Shown piece after piece: positions 20,837 through 50,540 of a stretch of DNA of 64,000 bases. The notes under the pieces were generated by a model, which saw only the letters and a list, made by a program, of their open reading frames with translations, had not been told where the DNA came from and did no database searches. Every line of letters begins with the position of its first letter. Position 1 is the first letter of the stretch. The translations under genes were made by a program, and so were the position numbers. Origin of the DNA: Axinella damicornis (Eukaryota > Porifera > Demospongiae > Axinellida > Axinellidae); the NCBI GenBank assembly GCA_963931865.1, contig OZ007516.1:9045615-9109614 (forward strand), written 5' to 3'.

Positions 20837-21359
20837 TGAGTGGACTTTGTGGCCATCCCATTTTTCTCTGAAAATACATATTCAAAGCTGCAATGCAGTG
20901 GCAGTGTTCAAGGTCACAGATACCCCATAAATGACATCTGAAATGCATTTTGCAAATTTCAAACAAAGTAGCAGCTTGATTCTGACGGTGGTACAATTGG
21001 GCCAACATAGAATCCAGCTTTCAATGCAACTGTTGATGACCATCCAGAGAGTGGGCTCTTCTGGCCAATCTGTCCACCATATTGTAACTGCTGTGATCCA
21101 TATCAGACTTTAAAAATGGAAATCTGGTGGTTGTTTTCCATTTTCTATATTGAAAGCTGGATTCTATGTTGGCCCAATTGGGCCTATGTTGGCCCAATTG
21201 TACCACCGTCAGAATCAAGCTGCTACTTTGTTTGAAATTTGCAAAATGCATTTCAGATGTCATTTATGGGGTATCTGTGACCTTGAACACTGCTACTGCA
21301 TTGCAGCTTTGAATATATATTTGCAGAGAAAAATGGGATGGCCACAAAGTCCACTCACC
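20837..21359. repeat. Foldback element with about 200-bp arms, inside the minisatellite
   Basis: The arms run from GAGTGGACTTTGTGGCCATC to the inverse ending GTCCACTC. They share over 90 percent identity by eye across about 190 bp, with a central spacer of about 130 bp. Minisatellite sequence continues on both sides, so it inserted into the array or expanded with it. Confidence 0.85.
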
Positions 21360-21380
21360 GTATGTGATTCGTACACTGGA

Positions 21381-23690
21381 TTTGGTAATGTAGGTAATAC
21401 TGGTAATGTAGGTGACCTGCTATGAATGTAATTCGACTCTTGCCTTTCAAACATATCTCCCTCCCTTCATCCCACCTCAAGGCACTGCGTAACCTGAGTG
21501 AGGTGGAAATGGAATGTGAACTGACGGAGATGAACATGGGCTTGAACTCTGTCAGACATGTAAGGGAAGAAAAGAAGGGGGGAGGGGGTGATACCAAGAG
21601 AGAGAGAGGGGTGGATGGGAGAGGGAGGGAAGGGGTAGGGGGGGGAGAGAAAGGAAATGCGAGGGGAGAGGCTGCATTAGCAATTATGGTTGGTCAGGGT
21701 GAGAGCTCATCTTCAACGGAGAGAATTTCACTGTTGAGCCTTTGGCAGAGCCATTATTGCCCCGAAGCTTACTCTGAAGTGTCAAGTTCTGTACTATACT
21801 GATAAAAGTTGTGTAAATCCAAAGGTGGCCGGCCGGCCGGAAGCCTGGGATACTTTATTTATCACTTCATCCACTGACATCAGTGTCCACCAGGTGGACT
21901 GAGGGTAGGGAGAAGACCAAATAATTCAAAAGTGGATAAGTTGTGTCGCAGGAATGCAAAACGTACTGTGTTCAAACTGCACAATCAAACAGGTGATGGT
22001 GCAAAATGTATGTGCAAAATGCAGAAACATGCTCCAAGTAGACGTTATGGTGAAAATGCAGAAATATTCTTACACTATGCTCAAAGGCAGAAACATTCAT
22101 AAATTGTTTACATGTGTGCAACAACATGTGTGTAGATACTGTAGAAACACTATGCTCAAGTTCTGCTCAGCAAAAAATGCTGTTCTGATTTGTGTCGTTG
22201 GGTATTATTGCAGAGGGTTCACCATCCTTATTCTATTCAGTTCCCCTCTAGCTGCATAGCACGGCCATAGCATAACAACGCAAAGGTACTTGATTGATTC
22301 GTTCACTTCACCGTTTGACTGATATCCAAGATCGCACAGCCTGTTAACCCTTTAAGCCCCATTGACGTCTATAGATGTCATTTAGACCCTATGCACTTGT
22401 AGGGCTTCTCGTCAGTCCAAAAAAGAGGCCAAAAAGGCTTCAGAGGGCCTAGGGACGACTTTGAGGGCCGAACTCAAAAATTTGATCAGATTTCGGCGCG
22501 CCTCCCCCACTAAACGTACAAGCGGGGGGGGGGGGGGGGGGGGGGGGGGGTATCGAAGGGTGGGCGGCAGCCCCACCCCCCCCCCCCCCCCCCCCCCCCC
22601 CCTTCGCCCTGTTGTGGGCATTTTTATTTTATTTTAATGAGATTCATTGACCCGAGAATTTTTTATTCTAATGATATTCATAGACCCCACCCAGGGCCTC
22701 AAGAAAACCTGCAAATCGGTGGTGTAAGGTGTGCCATCAGTCAGATCTGGCCCAAGATTAGGGAAATGCTGGGCGAAAATCCGGCTGACATCCACCTTTG
22801 ACCTCCGATTGCTGGGCTTGTGGGGGGTCATGAATATCACATGTGGGAAGCCGCCCTTTCAAGAGCTAGTTAACAGTAGCAGAATATGGCAGAGTGGAAG
22901 TTTGTGAAGAAAATTCTCTTAGGTAGATGATAGTATGTCTTGTGATGATGGGCTTGTTGACGTAGTTAATTTGTTAGAGTAGTGAGTAGGAATGTTTGTT
23001 GGGCTGCTGAAGCACCCGAAGGCCAGCCTGGATGATGATTGGCTTCCCACATTTCCAGGCATTGTCGATGTCAAGCAGAGGGAGCAGTTTGGTGCATGAA
23101 GCTTGTTTACACTTGGATGTTCGTGCATACAAGTACCTGTCAATGTGGTTCAGACATCCGTTATACAGGTGACAGCCACCTGTAAGTAACAAGTGGCTCA
23201 TTAATTAAGTTGGCAATAGCCACCAGTAGCTACAGTTGGTCTGCATGGTTTCTGTTGGCAGTGTGCCTTGCAGACCAGTTGGCAGCTACGTACCATGCAA
23301 GCTTGAAGAGCACTAAGAAGATGGCCCATCATTCCAAGGATTTGCATTAAAGCGAACATTTGGGCCTTGCTCTGACATACTGACAGCTAGCTGAATAGAA
23401 ATACATGTACATGTGCAGTGAGCACCGAGTGAAACAGGTGTTGTAGTTAGCAGGCTAACTTGTGGGACATCCAACTCCGCATCAGATGTGATCCCGGAAA
23501 ACCTGAAAGTAAAAGTTCTCCACTGAAATGCCAAACCAATAATGTTATGAACTGTTCCCATACAACCTAAGCTACCAGGAACCTATGTGTGGTGAAGTCA
23601 TGGATTGTCACACATGGTTCCACTTGTGTACTGGCTACCTCAATCGTGCGTATATATGTGGTACAATCATTATCGCTTTGGTCCATCCTA
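21381..23690. other. Region with unplaced minus-strand coding-like fragments
   Basis: A purine-rich tract occupies 21570-21665. Paired G27 and C27 runs lie at 22524-22550 and 22576-22602. Minus frames 22634-22840 (RIFAQHFPNL, then DLQVFLRPWVGSM) and 22974-23201 (GGCHLYNGCLNHIDRYL) look protein-like. I cannot assign them to a family or join them into a gene. Confidence 0.3.
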
Positions 23691-26147
23691 GCTTGAGCCT
23701 GATCTTGGACTCACAGAACAGCTCTACTCTGCAACCATCACAATGTTCTACAGTGGTGAATTCATCGGAGCCATTGTCGCTGGGTTTCTGGTCCAGATTG
23801 TACCGTACTGGTATATCACTTTGTCCAGCCTCCTCATCTACACTCTCAGCTGTGTGATGTATGCCTTGACTACCATGGGATGGCTACTGATGTTGAGTAG
23901 ACTACTTTCTGGGGGATTCATTGGAGTCATCTTGACACTAGCACCGGCCTATTTCGGGCACACTAATGATGTGTATGTAATTGAAAGAGTTGGGAAAGAA
24001 AAGAAAGGATACCGACGTGCAGGTGAAGGACTTCCTGGTTGCTCTCCACTCACTTGGAATGGGTTTTGGATTCTTTATTGGAACTGGTGAGAGTGCACAC
24101 GTTATGCATTGCCAGTATGTAGCCGCCTACCATATCACACCATTCATCTTGCTCTATCCACAGGAGTGACTATGATTTTCTCCCGGTTTGACATCAGCCA
24201 GTTCAGGAGCATAGCGTGGTTCAATACAGCAACTGGTTTGGCTTTTGTCGTACTACAGTTGGTGATGTTCCACGGAGAGAGCGGGTGCAGAAAGCCCCCA
24301 CAGCTTGGTCAGCGATTTTATGACATGTGCAGACCTCACTAATTGCCCACCCAACTATATCGGTATCCATGACGAACATCATCACTGATGTCACCCACCG
24401 ACAGCTGCATGTAAGCCATCTCTGCCCACCTGCTAATTTTATTGTCATGATTGGCTGTAGCATGCTGTGTAAGTGTTCATAGATACACAGTCTCCTGATA
24501 ACAGATGTGCTGTTTACATGTGGTTGTGTCAATACCTATTGTAACAATCAACTCAATTTAATATGTGGGTTATGAATTCCATACAATATAATAAGTACTG
24601 GTCAAAATCATTATAGCACCCTCTCATGTTGTTTGTACTATAGTGGATTGATTCCTTGTGGTCTGTTTCTCTAGGGTGTGGTTCTTGGCTTTGCGTTTGC
24701 TTCAGGAGCCATTTCTAAGATCATCAGTCCTCTTTGGAGTGAGTAATAATTACGTGATTATGCACGTCCAATTGTGAAGTGTGGTGTTATTTGTCCCATA
24801 AGCTGGCCACCTATGATCAGAAGTGACCTGGGAAGGAGACTAGCTTTACTTTCATAGGCAGCTAGCTTTATAGTACGAATCATAGTCTACTGACGAGGTG
24901 AGGACAAGAGTTGAGGCATCATTCTGAAAATTTCTACATGTACCTGCTCCATTAGCCAGCAGACTGAGTGCGGTTGCCACTTGAATGGGCTCTGAGGATC
25001 GGTACTACAACAGCTCTGATAGTTAAAAGAAACGCTATAATGCAAATCCAGAGCATGCCCAATTCGCTATAATGACTAGAGGTGTTCATGGAACACATAC
25101 CGTCTAGCTACAGGCAGCTACAAATCACGTGATATCTCTGCCGATGCGCATCAAACACATCGTGTATGGCCATAGCCAAGGTGTGGGAGTGACCGCTTGC
25201 CGTATATACAACAACTTTCTGATTGTGAAGCTGATTGAGAGGAAATAGCTGGGAAAAAGACTGAAGCAATAGTCATAACGTCTGTGAAGCATATAAATGG
25301 TGGGATGAGACTGTCAGCATGAAGTTCCCAAATTCAGTGCAGTACATTTCCTGTTCCTGATAGGACTCAATCACTAAGAGTAGGAGCCAGACTAGTGTTA
25401 CGAAAAGACATGCCAATTTAGTGTGCCATTTGTGCTAAATGATCACATTGCACTAGGAAAAGTACATGTAGGAAATAGCTGAAATACTGACAACGAAACG
25501 AAGTGCCTTGACTTCATTCAGGTACACATAGAACAGTTATTTTGCTATCTGCTATTTCTTGACTCCCTTTCAGAGGTTATTGAGGGCAAGATATTATATT
25601 TTTGATAGACAACAGACTGACAAAACCGATTGCTTAACCCCACTTTGCTCATGTGCACGTGGGGTAATTAGTACCCACAAATAATAGTGACCTGAAGGTA
25701 GTCCTTGTATTGTGGCAGTAGTGTAGCGCCCAGCTGCAGCCTGAGCTGTTTATCAATTAGCATTTTTAATTTGTGTATTGCTGTGACTATTTACAAACCT
25801 ATAGGACTTGGTACTAGCTATATAGCTATGGCTAGCTGTAGGTAAAAATGTGACCATGCAGGGACAGTTACTGCATTGACAAGAGCCTGTACGCTAGCTA
25901 GCTACATCCGATGATTATACATTTCCCCAGAATGATTATGAGCTCAATGTCATGTATGCATTCATGTACACACACAGTGGATGCCGCATATGAGGGTACG
26001 AAGAAGCGCTCTTTCCTGCCCATGGCCATCATGCTGGGGATAAATCTGTTGCTCCTACTGGGATTTGTCGTACTGTACCCTCAACTGGGTAAGATAGAGA
26101 GAGAAGACCAGAAAACTGAAGACAACCGTCATGAATTGGAGCAATGA
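23691..26147 (+). CDS. MFS transporter, MFSD8 (CLN7)-like, partial and frame-broken
   Basis: Exons seen: 23691-24086, 24164 to about 24342, 24675-24738 and 25978-26147 (ends TGA). The first encodes several membrane segments (YSATITMFYSGEFIGAIVAG, then LLMLSRLLSGGFIGVI). The second continues with FNTATGLAFVVLQLVMF. The third, GVVLGFAFASGAISKIISPLW, resembles the MFSD8 helix with GVYMGWLTASG. It joins in phase to the last helix, FLPMAIMLGINLLLLLGFVV. Family members are multi-pass carriers; MFSD8 acts in lysosomes. Within exon 1 the frame must shift by one base near 23975-23995 to continue into VKDFLVALHSLGMGFGFF. Middle and N-terminal helices are not found. It may be a pseudogene, or a gene with an indel error. 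Confidence 0.6.
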
Positions 26148-26149
26148 AT

Positions 26150-27649
26150 TGGAGCAATGAAGTGTAGTTACAGTGTACAATGACTACTGTGTGCATGTGA
26201 CTCATGTAAGTCAAGTGTACATGTACAGTACAAGCTTGCACAGTGCACACAATGACACGCTTCAGTACTAAATTAGCTTTTTAGAGCCTGCATGGCATGA
26301 AGTCTGCAACCATGTTACACACATACATATTGTGCATTCACTGCTTGTACAGTGAGGTGGAGATTTAATGCTTGTGCAGGAATCCCACAAGATACATGCA
26401 GTCACTGTCAATTAAGTTCGACACAGCTCCTCAATTCTTAATTTTAGGTAAGAATTGAGCACTTCAAGTTAAGATTATTCAGGGAGCTTTCTGACCAGAA
26501 TCCAGACCATGCACTGGCATGCAGTAAGAACTTAGAACCAATTTCCAGGGGTATCGATTGCGAGGTCATGAAGCAATAGCTATTATTTAGAACTGATGTT
26601 GATCCCTGGCCTTGTCGCTACCATGACAAATAGACTGCATCTCATGGATTTGATTTCAGTTTGATTTCATCTGCAGTCGGCATAACTGCATGCGCAGATG
26701 CGAAGCTCATAGCTAAAAATCTTTCTGTGGAAAATCTTGGTTGTGATATTGAATCGGAAGTTTGGGAGGCAATGTATGCAGTCCTCATTGTGACCTCCAA
26801 GGGTTGCTGCCAATCTGGAATGACATTTTAATTAAGGTATATTATAGCCCCCCCATTGGAATGCACTTAGTAGTGCAAACGCTGCTGTCACAGGAAATTC
26901 GCCGCCAGGAAAAATTGTCAACGAAGTTTCCTAGGATATACGGTCGCTCTAGTACAACGGAGCGACTGTATTTTCAGTAAAATTCGTCACTCACAGTTAC
27001 GTGCAAGCATAAACGCTTCTGCATCACTGAGATGCACCAAGGGCAATATGACATACTGCAAAGGTACCTGCATATTGCAAATGCTCCTGAAAGTCTCAAG
27101 AAGAAAGAGTTCGAAGGTAAAGGCCTACCGTCGAATCGGAAGAACAACATCGATCAAACAAGTAGCCACCTGAACAATAATCAACTATGTTGGCATCTTG
27201 GCGACGAAATTTCCTGTGACACCGACTGCAACAGTGCAAATTGGAGTACCGAAGCAAGAAGGATGGGGGAGAACATTTACTTGCCACAGAGACCAAGTGA
27301 ACCGGTATGTATAGTGTATTATGCATGCCGCGTGATAGTTACTAGTGATGCTATTAACTAGAAAGAGTCTCTGAACTCGCAGAGTATTAAAGGGCATTTG
27401 CCAGCTAGAAGGCAGTCACAGGAGTTTGATATTTGCATTACTCGTTCCCAGACCTGCGATGTGAACGGGACTACTGATAATCCACGGATGCACTGACCCA
27501 TCACAAGGGGTTACACTCCCATACACGCTGTAGTCACAGCTGCGACCGGGTTGTTACTGACAGCATGACAGTATAGCCTACTCTGTGGCCTGTTGTACTA
27601 TCAGTATGCTATGCTCATTGCTCAGTCACATTCTGACACCAGTGATAAC
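26150..27649. other. Gene-free stretch
   Basis: The 3' flank of the transporter (to about 26330) is duplicated at 16.2 kb. Plus frames at 26762-26980 and 27032-27361 show no family features, and I leave them uncalled. Confidence 0.4.
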
Positions 27650-28111
27650 ACACGCATGGAGCAGTTGCATTCTGAATCACATCGATGTGTAGTCTCGGAA
27701 CCAGACCCTTCTTGCGGGGGAGGAGAAAGGGTCTGGGCACCATCTGATGTTTGAGTTGTCCCCATGTCGGAATGTTGACCTAACGAATCAGAAGCGTTCG
27801 TTGATTGGGAATGACGTCAAGGAAATGTTTTTTCTCCAGGCTTTCAGTGTCGCCAGCGACTAGACACAGCAAATCGCTGTGCTGTACCGCATTACCCGCG
27901 AGTGTCTGACAAGAGTCGAGGAGAGCAATGAGCAGGTCGGCAGTGATCTTACGCATGGTATCGCAGTTGATCGCTAATTACCACACATAATTGCATTCCA
28001 CGAGGACAAACTCGAATGTAGGCACGTGCAAAGACCCTTCCTCCGTACTGTGCGAAGGGTCTGGTTCCGAGACTAATCGATGTGCATGCAACTGCTCCAT
28101 GTGTGTGCATG
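27650..28111. repeat. TAGTCTCGG hairpin-ended element nested in another palindrome
   Basis: The inner element (about 27691-28076) begins TAGTCTCGGAACCAGACCC and ends with its inverse. Outside it, GGAGCAGTTGCAT and ATGCAACTGCTCC form a second inverted pair (27658-27690 and 28077-28105), with ATCGAT at the junctions. The inner insert thus sits near the centre of an older palindrome. No ORF of note inside. Confidence 0.75.
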
Positions 28112-28424
28112 CAATTCACTCAGGCTTGCCCCCAATGTCCTGCATTTCCATAGGCATGCTGTAACCCTAACCTTGGAGGGTAACTGCCTGTGCAACGCTA
28201 GGCAGAAAGACTTACCCAGGTGCCAGTGACGAAGATCTGCTTAGCAGTTTGTTCCATTTGTTCTGTCCATTCTACTCCATTCCAGGTATTAGTATTACCC
28301 CTTCCTATGATCTTGAATAAATGTGCTGAATTTAATGCGTATTGCAAAATATTAGTTTAATACAGCTTAATGGTTATGTGTCTCATAATTGGGGTGGCTA
28401 CTCTACAGCTCTCACACTGAAACA

Positions 28425-28475
28425 TAGCCTCGTTCCCAGGCGGTCCTCGCCGTCTCGGGCCTGGGAACGAGGCTA
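28425..28475. repeat. Short hairpin of the TAGCCTCG family
   Basis: A 51-bp minimal member: TAGCCTCGTTCCCAGGC and its inverse around a short GC-rich centre. A related TAGTTTGG/CCAAACTA hairpin follows at about 28530-28580. Confidence 0.8.
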
Positions 28476-29239
28476 ACTGAAACAGTATCCGTCCTGTTGG
28501 ACTGTTTTTGCTGTGCAAGTGGGTGAAACATAGTTTGGTCCCTTCTGCATTTCGTTTCCGGGGTCTGGGAACCAAACTAGGTGAAACACCCTGAAACTGC
28601 ATGGTCTCACTGAGTACATTGAGTGGGTGGAGGGCATCACAAATTAAGACGAGGCAAGGAGGCTTACAAAAACCCAATTGAAGACTAACCCAGTTCACGG
28701 CATGTTCCCAATGGGATGGTCTCGCTGTCCAGTGGCAGCACTAGAGTTCATGGTGTCGAGTTGCCATACATTTACATATAATATTATGTACTCCCATAAT
28801 ATGAGAAAAGCGTGCAATTTTTACCCCAATTTGCATGGTTATTTAATTTAGCTTGAGGGCCATTCCCAAATCACACCCGATATCCATGCATCTGATTACC
28901 TATACTACTGAGCATTTCAAGTTGCTTGTCAGATCCATTTCAAATTTTCGTCACATGCGCACTGATGAGAGTGCGCGGTGTGCGCCTTCACTGTTTATAT
29001 GGCGTAGCTGTCTTGCTGGACAATCGTTCGAACGAACACAGTAATTTGAAACTCCCAGCTAGCTAAGCTTAGGCTTCAATTGCAAAGGCCATTTCCATGG
29101 CCATACTTATGCGCATGCACTAATTTCTTGAATGGATCTGGGACAAGCAACCTGAAATCCTCAGTAATACTGCGTTCTTTATCCTACTGCAGTATTCAGA
29201 TCGAGTTGTGTGTGTGCCATTATGATACTACATACATAC

Positions 29240-29278
29240 AAGAGTGTATAATAATAATAATATTATTATACACTCTTG
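29240..29278. mobile_element. 39-bp palindromic micro-insert with 8-bp flanking repeat
   Basis: AAGAGTGTATAATAATAATA and its inverse form a near-complete 39-bp palindrome. It is flanked on both sides by ATACATAC (29232-29239 and 29279-29286). The same ends occur in the 27-bp palindrome at 63591-63617, which has a different 8-bp repeat. Confidence 0.75.
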
Positions 29279-29316
29279 ATACATACAATGTCGTATAGTG
29301 ATCATGACTGTAGATA

Positions 29317-43850
<14,534 letters not shown>

Positions 43851-44093
43851 GGAAATAATAATCACGTGACTATAAAACTACTTAATGCAGCCCCACCCAC
43901 CACTCTGCTGCAGCGCTGATGGTTATCTCCCATTTACTGCGTGCGACCTCACCAAGGGTACTAGGTAGGAGGAAAACACAGATGTACTCATGCTGCGCTA
44001 GCTGCAGTTTACACGTCGCTAGTAAACACGCATCATGTGATATCAAATTAGCTCGACAATATAGCTATACCATGAAACATCGGACCTTGAGAG

Positions 44094-44737
44094 CAGTGGC
44101 GTAGCCAAGCTGGGGCACACTGGGGCACGTGCCCTACCAATTGGGGGTTGTGCCCTACCATTGGAGGTGTGCCCCAACATTAAATATTTAACCACAGAGT
44201 ATCAGTAAAATACCCCAAGAAGATGGATCCATCAGAGTGGAACGGCTTTAGGGACCAAAAACAGAGAGATATTGGTGTAACCTTTGAACTCTACATTGGT
44301 AGCATGGTGATGTAATAATGCTGATGCCGTGCTGCTTCTCTTGACCCAGCTGACAAGCTGCTAGCAGGAGTGCTGGGAGGTTGCTCTCTGGTTAATTTGA
44401 CCCTCTCAGCGACCGCATGAGCATCCTATTCCTCAAGAACAAACCGAACCCCAACAAGAGTTGGATCATCCTTGGATATGCCGCGGTGCGGAGTTCGTTT
44501 TGACTGCAGGACGTATCAGAGCTACACGGTAACACCGTGACTGCAGAAGGAACTGACTGTCCACAGATGTGAAGGTGCCACGAGAGCCCATCCTGATAAC
44601 TGAAAAGTGAAGGTGAAATTTTTTTCCCGGACTTTGCGCGGACTGATCGGCTCTACACACCTCTATACATATATGCTGCCTTCGGCTGCGTGCCCCTGTA
44701 GTGCCCTACCAATTCTACATTTCTGGCTACGCCACTG
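44094..44737. mobile_element. Non-autonomous hAT element with 8-bp TSD
   Basis: The ends are CAGTGGCGTAGCCA and TGGCTACGCCACTG. CTTGAGAG is duplicated at 44086-44093 and 44738-44745. These terminal bases and the 8-bp TSD are classic for hAT. 644 bp with no transposase. Confidence 0.92.
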
Positions 44738-45482
44738 CTTGAGAGACAATTTTTCTTCAAGGTCCCAAATAATTGGTTTCGACCTCCGAGAAGAGGACAG
44801 TAAACCTCCGATAGTGGACCCTGCGAGATACGGATGCAGCCAGGTCGTACATACAATGGCATAAATAAGTATTTTTGTCTTGCTGTATAATGGCAAATTT
44901 TTATGCCAAACTTGTCTTGCTGTATAATGGCAAAATTTTATGCTGAACTTGCCTTGCTGTATAATGGCAAATTTTATGCTGAAACGTCGTGCATAAAATT
45001 CCCTCGTGTACATTTTTCAGAGTATCATAAAGGCAAAATTTTATGCCAAATGCTTTAATTAGAAGGTCTCACCCTAATTGGGTTAATTAAAGGGACATAC
45101 TCATTTTGTGAGCCCAGTTTGAATGTGAAGGTTGGCATAAAATCTTGCCTTGGTGTTTCCACATAAAGGCGAAATGTTATGCCAACTGCTTTAATGAAAG
45201 GGTTTCACCCTATTTGGGCTAATGTAACTCATCTTGTGAGCCCTGTTTGAAAGCAGGTTGGAAGGGAAACTATGATGTAAAGGGTGTCCCCAATTGGGTT
45301 AATTGAAGGGCATACTAACAGTTTGAATACAGGTCACATTAGAATTGATTACGGCGAACAATATTTATCAATCAGCATATAATAAATAGGAGCATAATAA
45401 AAGGGTAATTGTAATCGTGGAAGATTGAGTGGATAATGATGAATGAATAATGGAAGAGTAGCAGTGGATAAACTCAGTCAAA

Positions 45483-46433
45483 TCAGACGGACATCCTTGA
45501 TTGTGCAATGTTGGCATCCAATCGAGCCATCCAGTTCCCCGTCTTAACGTTGAACTCTATCAATGTTCCCTTATACCTAGCCTCGTTCCCAGGCCCGAGA
45601 CCATCATTGTACCTAACTTCAACACCTATTCCTTTGAAAGTATCGGTAATCTTGTTACTCTTGCCCTTGCCTTTTCGCACCAGAGGGACTAAATCAGACT
45701 CTAAATCCAAATCACTACTTGCTAATGCTTTCGCTTTATCAGATGTTCCATGCAAAGATGTGGGGTTTTCTTGCTTACTGTCCTGGTTTTATTCGCTCCA
45801 CACCATTAGTATATCGTGGAATACGATGCCACTCTGCATACTGGTGAGAAAAAACCTGAGTAAGCATTTGCAATTGGGGAATTGTCCACCATTCACCCCA
45901 GTGTGAAGTCTGACTCCATGATGCCACAATCTGCTTCTCACCAAGGAGTGGTTCTTCTGTTAGAGGAACAATGTGTGCAAAGCTTAGGCTGCCTTTAAGA
46001 GTACAGAACATTTTTAACTCCTCAGACTTGCATTTGGCAGAGGTCAGACTTGCATTTTTTAACTCCTCAGACTTGCATTTGGCAGAGGTCACTGAACGAG
46101 CTATTATGCAGAATGCATCACGGCCTCCTTTACGGCTACATACTGGTAGAGGGGCACTCAGCTACTCGCGTGATACGATCGCGCATAATGTACCAGATAC
46201 CCAATCATGAGTTTCTCAGCCGTATCCTTGCATGCCTACAGCAAGTTCTAGTTCTTTTCTTTCCATGTCACTCCAGTCCAATACAATGCCTCACAGATTT
46301 TTTCCAGGGTTGAATCCCTTGATGCCTTCATGACACTGAGAAAAATGGCCTTAATTAATGCAGTGGCATAAAACTCAGGATCCTCCTTATTGGTACGAAC
46401 ACGAGCCACTGCCTGTTGTATGTAGATGTACAC
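45483..46433 (-). pseudogene. Coding relics within the 3.07-kb element (possible transposase)
   Basis: Minus-strand pieces in order: FYATALIKAIFLSVMKAS (46248-46433), QMLTQVFSHQYAEWHRIPRY then TNGVERI (45775-45960), and SDLVPLVRKGKGKSNKITD then YKGTLIEFNVKTGNWMARLD (45483-45755). They have amino-acid patterns of real protein and lie between the inverted termini. TNGVERI resembles the TN.GVE/TNN.E motif near the last acidic residue of several eukaryotic transposases, which is an inference. A TAGCCTCG half-hairpin interrupts the last piece and frames do not connect, so the gene is dead. Confidence 0.5.
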
Positions 46434-47179
46434 TTCATGGAACTACGCACTCATTTACTCAGCAGTTAACCGTTTACCAGCTAATGACGCCTTAAGGTGT
46501 CATGAGACTTTCAGCTTCATGATGTCACATCCGGCAATGTCCTTGAGAGATAGGCTCTGCGCCAGCAGAGAGGGCGGGGCAGGGGGAGGTGGGTGGGTGC
46601 ACCCGAAGGGTGCAAACAGCATGACCGTGTCTGGGCTCCGCGATAGAAAGGTCTTGGTCGGCACTGGGAGGGCCATTTCCGCCGTTTTTGGCATAAATGG
46701 ACTTAGAAAGTAGCTGTCTTGCCTTGTAGGGCCTCCATTTCCAGCATACATCGCCCGTTTTTCAGCTACGGCAGGTTGGCATTTCTCGGGAGGCTTGATT
46801 GCAAGCTCGTTAATTGGTGGGTGTGGTTAAGTCACGTATATGCTCAGTATAGCTGAAATTACCTGTGTGAGCAGTTTCGAGCCCAGCAATGCCAGGGAAC
46901 AGAAATTAGGGTATGTTTAAGTGTTCTATAGACTGAAAATGACCTAGAGAAAGAATTTGGCCCCTAAAGAGTTAATCTCTCATCTGACAATCTATACAAA
47001 CATTTATACTGATACATGAAAGAATGCAAGCATGCACAATTATAATATTACAATACATGACATAACATTACACAACAATGAACACACCACACTGCCACCC
47101 ACCTCATGACTGTGTAGTCGAATGCAGTTACATTAAGGAGCTTGAGGAAAGGAAGATGTGGTGTCAATTAAGCTGCGTT

Positions 47180-47285
47180 TTTGAGATTAATTTTGAAAGA
47201 TGTTTTTGTATTAGCATAATTATATTGCGTGTCCACTCTATCCCTACATATAGACTCTACCGAGTCTATGATATTCTGTATTCAT
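47180..47285 (-). repeat. R1 family terminal fragment (copy D)
   Basis: It matches the first 100 bp of copies A and B, including the stem-loop, here TAGACTC-TACC-GAGTCTA. Confidence 0.75.
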
Positions 47286-47909
47286 AGGGGTCGTAAATAA
47301 AATGGGACTTCTGTCTTGCAAGCTTGCCCACACCCACCCCCAACTACTGTGCAGCCCTTCTCATGTGATCGAGCTCCTCCCGCATGCACAATTACGAGTT
47401 TGTTCCAATGTCAGTGAGTCCCAAGTACTGCAGCTGCATTCCCATGCTGCACCAACGGTATTCATAGTTCATATGTATAACTACTGCAGTACATACAGAA
47501 CATGCAGTGTAATGATATTCATAAATTTGATTGTGATGCTAGAACACGTGCATGATATAAAGTAGTCAGCATAAAATTTCGCCTTTGTGTGGAAACACCA
47601 AGGCAAGATTTTATGCCAACCTTCACATTCAAACTGGGCTCACAAAATGAGTATGTCCCTTTAATTAACCCAAATAGGGTGAGACCCTTTAATTAAAGCA
47701 GTTTGCATAAAATTTTGCCTTTATGATACTGTGCAAAATGTACACAAGGGAATTTTATGCACGATGTTTCAGCATAAAATTTTGCCATTATACAGCAAGA
47801 CAAATTCAGCATAAAATTTGCCATTATACAGCAAGACAAGTTTGGCATAAAATTTGCCATCATACAGCAAGACAAAAATACTTATTTTTATGCCATGTTC
47901 TGCACGACC

Positions 47910-50540
<2,631 letters not shown>

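Larger units (their letters stand above)
44843..47909. mobile_element. 3.07-kb element with about 330-bp inverted termini, unknown superfamily
   Basis: The left terminus (44843 to about 45190) and right terminus (about 47570-47909) are inverse copies over about 330 bp, both starting GGTCGT. The outer part of each holds three tandem units of CTTGCTGTATAATGGCAAAT followed by TTTATGC; the inner part carries GCTTTAATTA and CTCACCCTAA blocks. Between them are minus-strand coding relics. Long termini with subrepeats suggest a MULE-like element, but no exact TSD is visible. An R1 fragment (47180-47285) and a half TAGCCTCG hairpin (45579) have inserted inside. Confidence 0.75.
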
